The notes below the pieces were generated by a model. It was given only the letters and a program-made list of their open reading frames with translations. It was not told the DNA's origin and did no database searches. Position numbers and translations under genes: made by a program. From Xaviernesmea rhizosphaerae (GTDB lineage Bacteria > Pseudomonadota > Alphaproteobacteria > Rhizobiales > Rhizobiaceae), in contig NZ_MKIO01000016.1 of NCBI RefSeq assembly GCF_001938945.1, forward strand, positions 1 to 39,761: 39,761 nt of DNA. Direction: 5' to 3'. Below are positions 23,751-32,300 of this stretch, piece by piece; within the stretch, counting starts at the first letter, position 1; each line of letters begins with the position of its first letter.

Positions 23751-25105
23751 GCCGCGGCTCCCTCCTGCTCAAGCGCAAGGGCCTGGCGCATGACCGAAGC
23801 CCAGTATTCGTGCTGGCGCACGAAGAGCCCCTCGTCCTCGCTGCGTTCCCCCGACAGAAGCGGCTTGAGGCCCATCCGGGATGCGTTCTCATCCGGCCCT
23901 TCTATCCAGAGCGGTGCGCCGCGCGACAGGTCGTTCCAGAGCGCGGCAGTGCCCGCATAACCCGACTGGCAGGCGCGGAACTCCTCAAGATCGTCGGCCG
24001 TGCCCATGCCCGATACGTTGAAGAAGTCCTCGTATTGACGGATGCGCAGCGTCCGGTCAGCCGCGCTTTCGGCCTTCGGCGCAAAGCAGAAGATGTTGAT
24101 TTCCGTCTTGTCGACGCTGATGGGACGCGTCACGCGGATCTGCGTGCTGAACTGGTCCATCAGGAAGGCGTTCGGGTAGATGCACAGATTGCGCGTCTGG
24201 TTGACAATGAAGTCTGCCTTGTCGCTGCCCAGTCGCTCTCTGATCTCCTCGCGGCGATTGTAGACCGGACGAACCTCCGGGTTCATCGTGTTGGTCCACA
24301 GCAGGATATGGCCGTTATCGAAGCCGTAGACACCGGCGGTCGACCGGCTCCAGCTGTTGGCGTCGACCGCCTTCGTACCCTCTTCCTTGCGGCGGCCCAT
24401 CGTGGCTGCATAATTCCAATGAACGGAACTGACGTGATAGCCGTCGCAGCCGTTCTCCATCTGGAGCTTCCAGTTGCCGTCGTATATGTAGGAGGAGTTG
24501 CCGCGCAGCACCTCCAGCCCCTCGGGCGCCTGATCGACGATCTGGTCGATAATCACCTTGGTCTCGCCGAGGAAATCCTCAAGCGGCGCGACATCCGGAT
24601 TGAGACTGCCGAAGAGGAAGCCGCGATAGTTTTGGAAACAGGCGATCTTTGTCAGATCGTGCGAGCCGTCCTTGCCGAACTGTTCGGGATACTGCGTCGT
24701 CTTTTCGTCCTTGACCTTCAGAAGCTTGCCCGTGTTGGAGAAGGTCCAGCCATGGAAGGGGCAGGTGAAGGAGCCCTTGTTTCCGTGCTTGCGGCGGCAC
24801 AGCATGGCCCCGCGATGCGCGCAGGCATTGATGACCGCATTCAGAGCTCCGGTCTTGTCACGCGTGATGACGACGGGCTGGCGGCCGATCGACGTGGTGT
24901 AGTAGTCGTTGATGTCAGGGATCTGGCTTTCATGCGCGAGATAGACCCAGTTGCTCTCGAAGATGTACTTCATCTCCAGTTCGAACAGGTCGGGATTGGT
25001 GAAGATGTCGCGGCGACAGCGGAAGACGCCTCGCTGCTTGTCATCCTCGACGGCATTGGCCAGCAGATCCTGCAGGGCCGCGTGTTTGTTGATTACTTTG
25101 GACAT
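23747..25105 (-). CDS. benA: Benzoate 1,2-dioxygenase, alpha subunit
   Basis: 452 residues, the usual BenA length. The Rieske domain has Cys95/His97 (CAHRG) and Cys115/His118 (CPFHGW). The catalytic domain has Asp221, His224 and His229 in GCDGYHVSSVHW. It adds O2 to benzoate, forming the cis-1,2-diol. The ATG at 25103-25105 gives the family N-terminus MSKVINKHAALQDLL. The frame runs 38 codons further upstream, but that part is the hairpin-rich leader. It contrasts with the split oxygenase elsewhere in the window by keeping both domains in one chain. Confidence 0.94.
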   Translation of the reverse strand: MSKVINKHAALQDLLANAVEDDKQRGVFRCRRDIFTNPDLFELEMKYIFESNWVYLAHESQIPDINDYYTTSIGRQPVVITRDKTGALNAVINACAHRGAMLCRRKHGNKGSFTCPFHGWTFSNTGKLLKVKDEKTTQYPEQFGKDGSHDLTKIACFQNYRGFLFGSLNPDVAPLEDFLGETKVIIDQIVDQAPEGLEVLRGNSSYIYDGNWKLQMENGCDGYHVSSVHWNYAATMGRRKEEGTKAVDANSWSRSTAGVYGFDNGHILLWTNTMNPEVRPVYNRREEIRERLGSDKADFIVNQTRNLCIYPNAFLMDQFSTQIRVTRPISVDKTEINIFCFAPKAESAADRTLRIRQYEDFFNVSGMGTADDLEEFRACQSGYAGTAALWNDLSRGAPLWIEGPDENASRMGLKPLLSGERSEDEGLFVRQHEYWASVMRQALALEQEGAAA

Positions 25106-25120
25106 GGTTTCTCTCCCGCC

Positions 25121-25136
25121 CCGGAGGGCCCTCCGG
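25121..25136. promoter_or_regulatory. Perfect 16-base palindrome in the benA leader
   Basis: CCGGAGGGCCCTCCGG is a perfect palindrome 15 bases upstream of the benA start codon. On the minus strand it contains GGAGGG near the ribosome-site position, so folding could hide or expose the benA ribosome site. Confidence 0.35.
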
Positions 25137-25190
25137 CCGTTCTCCGGCCGATCCATTGCAACGATGTCGATGACGTTTGAGAGCAAAGAC

Positions 25191-25216
25191 GGCGGTCCAC
25201 CCGAAGCTGGACCGCC
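25191..25216 (-). terminator. Intercistronic hairpin after catA
   Basis: On the minus strand GGCGGTCCA and TGGACCGCC form a perfect nine-base stem with an eight-base loop, beginning seven bases after the catA stop and followed by GTCTTTGCTC. It looks like a leaky terminator or RNA-stability element between the cat and ben parts of the unit. Confidence 0.5.
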
Positions 25217-25222
25217 CAATGC

Positions 25223-26161
25223 TTACGCAGCGGCGCGCTTGCGCAGGGCGTTCACCTGATTGTCGACGCCATTCACCAGCGCGGTCAGCTTGATATCGAA
25301 AACAATCTCGGCGAACGGGCCATTCAGGCCATTGGCCTTGATGCTGGCATCGTCCGTGCGCTCGATCACATCCGGAACAAGACCGTCACGGGTGGCATAG
25401 GCGAAATCGTCGTTGATCAGCGGATCGCCGGCGATGTTGATCTGCGTCGTCAGCTTGCGGTGACCATCGGCGCTGATGAAGAAATGGACATGGGCCGGCC
25501 GCTGGCCGTGACGGCCAAGTGCGGAAAGCAGCTTTTCCGTCGGGCTGCCCGGAGGCACACCGTAGCCATGCGGAACGATGCTCTGGAACTTGTAGCGCCC
25601 CTGGTCGTCGGCAATGATCGTGCGACGCATGTTGAACGGCGCCTGCTGGCCTGTCGGGTCGAAATGCGAATAGAAGCCGCGCGTATCGCAGTGCCAGACT
25701 TCCACCTTGGCACCGGGCATCGGCTTGCCGTCCGAACCATAGACGGTGCCGTGCATGATCAGCGTGTGGCCATCCGTATCCCTGCCGTCGTCCAGACGGG
25801 CAAAGCCATGACATTCCGGCGCGCCAGCCACGTAGAGCGGCCCTTCGATGGTGCGCGGCGTCTCGTTCTTGATGCCCAGCGCCTCGTCGATGGCGTCGAG
25901 GCGCTCGTCAAGGAAGTGATCGAGCCCGAGGCCGGGCGAGATGAGACCGGCCTGGCCGGCTGCGCCGATCTCGTTCAGCCAGGCCACGGCAATCCAGTAT
26001 TCATCCGGTGTGATGTCCAGATCGTCGATGGCCTTGAACAGGTCGGACACGATCCGGTGGACGATCTGCTTGACGCGCGGATTGCCGTTCGTCTGGTCGA
26101 GGCCGCTCAACACCTTCAGGAAATCCTGAATGTCGGGGCGATTGAAAATGGTGACAGTCAT
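25223..26161 (-). CDS. catA: Catechol 1,2-dioxygenase (intradiol)
   Basis: 312 residues. The ferric-iron ligands fall at Tyr164 (RGFYSHF), Tyr200 (PHGYG), His224 and His226 (AHVHFF), the same numbering as in the structurally known Acinetobacter enzyme. An N-terminal helical dimerisation/linker domain (about 1-105) precedes the catalytic beta-sandwich that begins EGPLYVAGAPE. It cleaves catechol to cis,cis-muconate, which is also the expected inducer of the LysR regulator in this locus. CAT-strand context shows GAGGAGG before the ATG. It follows catC by 56 bases. Confidence 0.94.
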   Translation of the reverse strand: MTVTIFNRPDIQDFLKVLSGLDQTNGNPRVKQIVHRIVSDLFKAIDDLDITPDEYWIAVAWLNEIGAAGQAGLISPGLGLDHFLDERLDAIDEALGIKNETPRTIEGPLYVAGAPECHGFARLDDGRDTDGHTLIMHGTVYGSDGKPMPGAKVEVWHCDTRGFYSHFDPTGQQAPFNMRRTIIADDQGRYKFQSIVPHGYGVPPGSPTEKLLSALGRHGQRPAHVHFFISADGHRKLTTQINIAGDPLINDDFAYATRDGLVPDVIERTDDASIKANGLNGPFAEIVFDIKLTALVNGVDNQVNALRKRAAA

Positions 26162-26217
26162 GTCATGTCCTCCTCACATGGGTCTGGTGCGCGCCCGGCG
26201 AAACCGGACGCAAGGGA

Positions 26218-26508
26218 TCAACTATCGTCCGCACGAACAGCCGAGGGATGGCGAAGCAGCGGCGTCACCTGGATGTCCATGAACTTGAAAAGTGGAAGGC
26301 CGCAGAGCAGCTGATGCAGCTCGTCATTATCGGCCACATCGAAGATGCTGATATTTGCGTACTGGCCGGCGATCCGCCAGATATGCCGCCACTTGCCCGT
26401 CCGCTGCAGCTCCTGCGAATAGGCCTTCTCCCGCTGCAGGATATCTGCCACGTCTTTTTCCGGCAGATCGTGAGGCAATTCGACATTCATTCTGACGTGA
26501 AAGAGCAT
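26218..26508 (-). CDS. catC: Muconolactone delta-isomerase
   Basis: 96 residues, the typical length of CatC. The N-terminus MLFHVRMNVELPHDLP, then GKWRHIWRIAGQYANISIFDV and LCGLPLFKFMDIQVTPLLRHPSA, are the recognisable family segments. It isomerises muconolactone to 3-oxoadipate enol-lactone and forms a decamer in known examples. GGAGG lies eight bases before the ATG. It starts 13 bases after catB. Confidence 0.93.
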   Translation of the reverse strand: MLFHVRMNVELPHDLPEKDVADILQREKAYSQELQRTGKWRHIWRIAGQYANISIFDVADNDELHQLLCGLPLFKFMDIQVTPLLRHPSAVRADDS

Positions 26509-26521
26509 GGTGATCGCCTCC

Positions 26522-27703
26522 TCAATCGGCAGCCCGGGTGACGGTGAGCGACCCGTCGCGCGTGAAGTGTGCGAGCTTGTCCTCGTCCAGCGTGATGCCA
26601 AGACCCGGCCCGGAGGGAACGAGCAGCGAGAAATCGCTATAATCGAGAGGCGTCTCCAGGATCTCCTCGGTAAGGAGAAGCGGGCCGAACAGTTCGGTAC
26701 CCCATTGCAGATTGGCAAATGTCGAAAACACCTGAGCGGAGATGATGGTGCCCACAGCCCCTTCGAGCATGGTGCCACCGTAGAGTTCGACACCGGCAGC
26801 ATCGGCAATCGCGGCCACCCGTTGCGCGTTGAACGCGCCGCCGTTCTGCTCCACCTTGACGGCGAAGACATCGGCGCTGTTGTTGCGCGCCATCTCGAAG
26901 GCACTTTCCGGTCCCTGCAGGGATTCGTCCGCCATCAGGGCAATCGGAAAGCGCCGGACGAGACGGCCGAGCGCGGCTGCAGACTGCACCGGCTGCTCCA
27001 CCAGTTCGCAGCCGGCGCCCGCAAGCGCTGCGATACCGAGACGCGCATCCGTCTCTGTCCAGGCCATGTTGACATCGACGCGCACCGTTCCATGATCGCC
27101 GATGGCACGTTTGATCGCGGCGACATGGGCCACATCTTCCCGCACCGATCTCAGCCCGATCTTCAGCTTGAAGATTGAGTGGCGGCGGCGAGACAGCATC
27201 TTTTCCGCCTCATCGATATCGCGGCCCGTGTCGCCGGAAGCCAGGGTCCACGCAACCGGCAGCCGGTCACGCCGACGTCCGCCCATCAGTTCGCTGACTG
27301 GTACCCCCAAGCGCTTGCCCTGCGCATCGAGAAGAGCCGTCTCGACAGCACTCTTGGCGAACCGATTGTCCTTGATCATCTTGCCGATCCGGGCCATCAG
27401 CGCTTGGACACGGCTCGCATCCTGGCCGATCATGACAGCCGAAAAATAGCGGTCGATTGCAAGCTTCATGCTCTCCGGGCTCTCGCCTCCATAGGCAAGC
27501 CCGCCAATCGTCGTGCCCTCACCAATGCCGACAATGCCGTCGCTGCAACAGATCCGAACGATCATCAGCGTCTGGCCGGTCATGGTCGCAACCGAAAGCT
27601 TGTGCGGCCGGATTGTCGGCAGGTCGACCAGCATTGTCTCAATGCTCTCGACCGTCGGGGCTGCGGCAATCGCCGCCAATGGGGGAGGAAAGGTCGCGTT
27701 CAT
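26522..27703 (-). CDS. catB: Muconate cycloisomerase
   Basis: 393 residues of the enolase superfamily. The capping domain shows VDLPTIRPHKLSVATMTGQT and the 20s-loop region GEGTTIGGLAYGGESPES. The barrel shows the KxK acid/base pair in FKLKIG and metal-ligand segments VRVDVNMAW, ELVEQPV and LMADESL. It converts cis,cis-muconate to muconolactone. The ATG at 27701-27703 gives about 18 residues before the conserved VESIETM, slightly longer than usual. No ribosome site precedes it, and a -10-like box ends eight bases upstream, so the message may be leaderless or nearly so. It is the first gene of the nine-gene ben-cat unit. Confidence 0.92.
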   Translation of the reverse strand: MNATFPPPLAAIAAAPTVESIETMLVDLPTIRPHKLSVATMTGQTLMIVRICCSDGIVGIGEGTTIGGLAYGGESPESMKLAIDRYFSAVMIGQDASRVQALMARIGKMIKDNRFAKSAVETALLDAQGKRLGVPVSELMGGRRRDRLPVAWTLASGDTGRDIDEAEKMLSRRRHSIFKLKIGLRSVREDVAHVAAIKRAIGDHGTVRVDVNMAWTETDARLGIAALAGAGCELVEQPVQSAAALGRLVRRFPIALMADESLQGPESAFEMARNNSADVFAVKVEQNGGAFNAQRVAAIADAAGVELYGGTMLEGAVGTIISAQVFSTFANLQWGTELFGPLLLTEEILETPLDYSDFSLLVPSGPGLGITLDEDKLAHFTRDGSLTVTRAAD

Positions 27704-27710
27704 GGCGAGG

Positions 27711-27740
27711 ATAATGCACAGCGACGCCGCCGGCGTCCAA
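27711..27740 (-). promoter_or_regulatory. Probable catB promoter
   Basis: On the minus strand TTGGAC (27735-27740) and CATTAT (27711-27716) are 18 bases apart, ending eight bases from the catB ATG. The LysR site lies about 21 bases further upstream, the expected relation for activation. Confidence 0.5.
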
Positions 27741-27760
27741 GACCGTGTTGGTTCCGCTCC

Positions 27761-27775
27761 ATACCCAATAGGTAT
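27761..27775. promoter_or_regulatory. CatM/BenM-type operator ahead of catB
   Basis: ATACCCAATAGGTAT is a second exact ATAC-N7-GTAT site. Its centre is 65 bases from the catB start codon. It links the minus-strand unit to the same LysR regulator as the benzyl genes. Confidence 0.7.
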
Positions 27776-27796
27776 GATAGGGGGAATTACAGCAAT

Positions 27797-28400
27797 GCGC
27801 AGAGCGAGGCAGCGAGCCTGTCCGCCGCCGCCCTCAAACGCAAATTGAACCGCGCCCGGCACACCGCCTACATCCTCGACAGTTGGTTTTATGGCGACAT
27901 GAGCAGGCTCGAGGAGCTGAAGGTGAAGATGATGGCCGCGGCGATGGTTCTGCCCGGACTGGCTCTACAAGACCCAGAAACGGCTGATGGTCGATGCGGT
28001 GGAAGTGGCGATCGTCGATGGCGCCAGCCGTCCTTGCGATCATCATGCCAGCGGGGTCTGGGCCCTGTCGGAGATCGACGATCTCCTTGAAAGCGACGGT
28101 GTGGCGAGCTGTATAGCGGAACTGCGCCGACGGTTCGGTCAGCGTGTCCAGCAGCTTCTCGAAGCGGAGACACTGAAGGCGCTTTGCTTCGACAGGGTAC
28201 CGCCGCCGGACACGGCGGTCATGACGCCTGAGGTGACGGCACCGACCCGGTCGCGCATCAATCTGAATGGACCTGCGCGTCCCTTCGAGGAAGACCGGGC
28301 TGCCCGCGCCGGGGACGGTGATGGCGATTACGACGAACCGGGATCTGACGCCGCGTCCGACGATGACGAGCCTGCGCCCGTCTTCATGCGGGTCAGGTGA
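27797..28400 (+). other. Decayed segment with broken reading frames
   Basis: A plus-strand frame reads like protein from about 27800 (SLSAAALKRKLNRARHTAYI) to about 27960. The sense then continues in another frame (LYKTQKRLMVDAVEVAIVDG, then IAELRRRFGQRVQQLLEAE) to a stop at 28400. This looks like one gene with a frameshift, but I do not recognise the family. A start at 27987 would give 137 residues. The segment leads into a phage portal remnant, so it may be of the same prophage origin. Confidence 0.3.
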
Positions 28401-28444
28401 TCGAGATCGGCCGAGCATTCCGCGTTCCGCCCTCGATGCTCTAA

Positions 28445-28800
28445 GAGCTGGACCGCGCCACCTGGTCGAACGGCAAACAGATGGGCCGGGAGTTCCTGGT
28501 CCACAGCCTCGATCCCTAGCTCCTCCTGCTGGAAGCCGGCCGGCGCCGGGCGCTGTTCACGCCGGAGGAGCGTGCGTCCGACCGTGTCCTCTTTGACCGT
28601 GACGACCTCACGCGCGCCGATCGCACGGCCCGCGCAACGGCGATTTCCTCGCTCGTCAGTGCCCGCGTCCTCAACCCGAACGAGGCGCGCGGCTGGCTCG
28701 ATCTCGACCCCTACACGGGCGGCGAGGCTTCCGCAAAGCTGGGCGATCCGGAGTTTATCGCCGCTCATAATAAAGCGGTTAACTCAACCGAAACGAAAGG
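28445..28800 (+). pseudogene. Phage portal protein, C-terminal remnant with amber codon
   Basis: The frame reads TWSNGKQMGREFLVHSLDP, a TAG codon at 28517-28519, then RRALFTPEERASDRVLFDRD, ADRTARATAIS and VLNPNEARGWLDLDPYTGG. This is the C-terminal pattern of HK97-type portal proteins, which form the DNA entry ring of tailed phage heads. Relatives have a Trp after SLDP, so TGG has become TAG. The upstream 300-odd residues of a portal protein are missing. It is a dead prophage fragment lying directly left of the tRNA-type attachment sequence. Confidence 0.6.
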
Positions 28801-28913
28801 CTCGGTGAAAACGCGATCAAGAAGCTCGAAGAGCGAACAAAACTTCCCAAATAAGCGTCCGAATGGCCGCGCATGTTCAAGTTTCACAAAGGGAAAAGAC
28901 GAGAAAATTCAAG

Positions 28914-28933
28914 TGGCTGGGGAACCTGGATTC
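28914..28933 (-). other. tRNA 3'-end fragment (attachment-site remnant)
   Basis: Read on the minus strand this is GAATCCAGGTTCCCCAGCCA. It parses as the end of the T-loop (GAAT), T-stem CCAGG, acceptor strand TTCCCCA, discriminator G and CCA. A gene ending this way starts TGGGGAA, with U1-A72 and G73 as in tRNA-Gln. The rest of the tRNA is absent: to the right the sequence changes to TCACATGATTTCAATG. This is what remains at the far end of an island integrated into a tRNA gene. Confidence 0.65.
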
Positions 28934-29072
28934 TCACATGATTTCAATGACTTATTTGAAAAGTCTTGAAATTCCCTCTGTTTTCCTGCCGCGAGCGACC
29001 GTGGATGCGACCTTTGTGCCCTGGCTTTGGGCCTCAGTCAACAGGAGGGGTATACCGGCAATAATTTCCGCT
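28917..29072. repeat. Long direct repeat, left copy
   Basis: About 156 bases that recur in the same orientation at 37095-37249 with roughly 85-88% identity by eye. The first 30 bases after the core, beginning CCTGGATTCTCACATG, are identical. It includes the tRNA 3'-end fragment at its left edge and ends ATAATTTCCGCT. The following 29073-29370 is AT-richer leader DNA with no gene I can support; it should hold the promoter of the helicase gene. Confidence 0.75.
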
Positions 29073-29370
29073 CCTGAGGCAAAGTTGTTGTGTGGCCGTC
29101 ACCTTGTTAACGACCGCTCACTCCCTTCACAGCTTGCATTCCGGCCGCGTCCCAGAAGTGATCAGCGCGTCGGCAAGTTTGCGCCAAGTAATTTGAGTCG
29201 AACCCGCCCCAATTCTCTTCCTTTGGTTGAACGCGCTTCCACCTCACGGTTCCACATCGGATGGCGCCTGAGCCAGGTGCAAAAAAAACGCAGCGGGTCC
29301 TCAAAAATCATTGTGTGGAAAAGCATGAGCGATCCTGGGATGCTTCGGCGATGCGGCCCATAATTTGCCG

Positions 29371-32300
29371 ATGATCCAATGCCCGTTCTGCACCGCCGAA
29401 CTGAGCCGCATCGCCTTTATGGACGATCAAGTCGTCGCCCTGTGGGACGCCTTCCCGGTGTCGCCAGGACATTTACTCATCGTTCCACGACGGCATGCGG
29501 CGACATGGGACGATCTTTCAGCGGACGAGAAGCAGTCGATCTGGCAGAACATCGACAGGGCAAAAATTGAGATCGAACGAAAGCATAAGCCAGACGGGTA
29601 CAACGTCGGGTTCAATCTAGCTGAAGCTGCAGGGCAGACGGTCTCCCATTTTCACCTGCACGTCATTCCGCGCTACACGGGTGACGTCGACGATCCGAGA
29701 GGCGGCGTCAGGCACGTTATCCCGCACAAGGCCAACTACCTTGCCCAGGAAGTGAGCAGCACCGGAGCGTTGAAGCGCTTGATCACTGGCGGAAGCGACC
29801 ACCTTCTGCCCCATCTGATCATGCATATGGACGAGGCAAACGCCTGCGACATCGCAGTAGCATTTCTGCTTGACAGCGGGGCCAGACTGATCGTCGAGCA
29901 TCTGAAAGATTTTTTAGCCCGTGGCGGAAGAGCCCGAATTCTCGTCGGCGACTACATGGACGTAACGGAGCCGATGGCGCTGCGGCGTTTAGCCGATCTC
30001 GACGGGGATCTGACTTTCCGAGTCTTCGAGGCTGCGGCACAAGGATTTCACCTCAAGACCTATATCTTTTTGTCGGGCAAGGAGGGCGTGGCATTCGTCG
30101 GCAGTTCGAACCTGTCAGAGGCGGCGCTGACCACATCCATCGAGTGGAACTACAAGGTCATTTCCAGCCACGACCGATCGGCCTTCCCCCAGATCACCAA
30201 TGGCTTCGAAGACCTGTTTGATTCCTATAGTGCCGTCTCCGTCACCTCGGAGTGGATCAACCGCTATGAAAGCCGGAGAAATCCGCTAGGCTTCAAAGAT
30301 GCTGGCTTGGCATACGAGCTGCCGCTGCCCCCTCCCGAACCACACGCCATCCAACGGCAGGCCCTCGCAGCGCTCGAGCACACGCGGCAGGACGGTTTTA
30401 CTGCGGGCCTCGTTGTGCTCGCTACCGGTCTTGGCAAGACTTGGCTGGCGGCCTTTGACAGCAATCGCCTCGAATATCGTCGCATCCTCTTCGTCGCCCA
30501 TCGCGAGGAAATACTCAATCAGGCGATCGAGACATTCCGACGTGTGCGACCGACAGCTCGGATTGGAAGGTTGTCGGGCGATTACAAGGACACGGATGCC
30601 GATCTCCTTTTCGCCTCCGTTCAAACTCTCGGCAAGGTGAACCAGATCAAGCAATTTCGACCGGACACCTTTGACTATGTCGTCATCGATGAGTTCCATC
30701 ATGCAGCAGCGACGACCTACCGCCGCATCATCGATTACTTCGAACCACAGTTTCTCCTCGGTCTAACCGCGACGCCCGAGCGGAGCGATGGAGCTGATCT
30801 CCTCGGTCTTTGCCAGGAGAACCTCGTCTTCCAGGCCGGTGTCCATCTAGGGATTGAAGCCGGGCATCTCTGCCCCTTTCATTACTTCGGTGTCCCGGAC
30901 AATGTCGATTACCGGAATATCCCCTGGCGTAGTGCCCAGTTCGACCTAACCGAGCTTACCGCCGCCGTCGCTACAGAAGCGCGCGCGCAGAACGCGCTCG
31001 AACAGTATCGCTTGCGAGGTGGGACGAAGTGCATCGGTTTCTGCTGTTCCCAAACGCATGCCGATTTCATGGCCGACTTCTTCAACCAGCAGGGCGTCTC
31101 CGCTGTTGCCGTTCACGCCGGCGGAAATTCTGCACCGCGGGCTACTTCGCTGCAGAGACTGGAAGCGGGCGAACTGGACGTGGTGTTTGCCGTAGACATG
31201 TTTAACGAAGGCGTCGACGTCCCGAGCATCGACACCGTATTGATGCTACGCCCGACCGAATCGACCATCATCTGGCTGCAACAGCTCGGACGTGGGTTGC
31301 GAAAGTCTGCGAACAAAGACCGTCTCGTCGTCATCGACTATATCGGCAACCATCGCATCTTCCTCACGAAGCTCCGCGCGATCGCCTCGATTGCGAATGT
31401 TGATGCGTCGTCCAGCGGCCACATCCGAGAACTTCTGGAAAAGCTCCAAGGCGACCAGATTAGTCTGCCAACCGGTTGCGAAGTGACCTACGATCTCGCG
31501 ACGATCGACATATTGCGCATGCTGGTAAAACCGGCCAGTACCGAGAATGCGCTGGAAGATTTCTACCGCGACTTCTTGGAGCGGCATGGCGTCCGGCCCA
31601 CAGCGTCGGAGGTTTTTCATTCCGGCAGCAATCCGAGAAGCAGCAGCGAACGCTCCTGGCTCGGCTTCGTGGTACGAATGCGCGGGTTGGACGATCTGGA
31701 GCGAGCGACCTGGTTGGAGCACGAGGATTTCTTCCGGGAAATGGAGAAAACCGAACTGACCCGGAGCTACAAGCTCATGACGATGTTGGCACTGTTCGAC
31801 GGGGAGACCGTGCAGGATCGCTGCACCGTTGATGAGATTGTCGGGCGCGTTGCGCGGCTGGCCTTCCGCATTCACAAGCTCCAGCAGGATTTCTCTGTCG
31901 ATCTCGCGGATCGGAAAGCGCTTAGAGCGGTGCTACTCAAATTTCCGATAGATGTCCTGACGAAGCTGCGGGACAGCAACGGCACGCCCTATTTCGTTCT
32001 GGAAGGAGAGCTGTTCGGGTTCGCGAGAGCGCCGAGGAACAGGGAGACCTTTAGCCATCTGCTGCAGGAAATCCTCGATTGGCGTCTCGCGCAATATCTG
32101 AGCAGAAGTGGAGGTCACAATGAGCTGGCGGACGCCGTCTGCCGCGTCGCGCGAAACACGAGCGGACTGCCTATCCTGTTCCTCCCAACGACGTCCGGTG
32201 CGGCCCAGTTAGCAGAAGGTCCCTTGGATGTCGTCGTCGGTGGTCAGCCGATGGTGGCGACAGTTGGCAAGATTGCAATCAACGTCGTCCGAAGAGCCGG

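Noticed and set aside
28914..28985. A complete tRNA gene at the left repeat
   Set aside because: Only the last 20 bases match a tRNA 3' end; the adjoining sequence cannot form the remaining arms.
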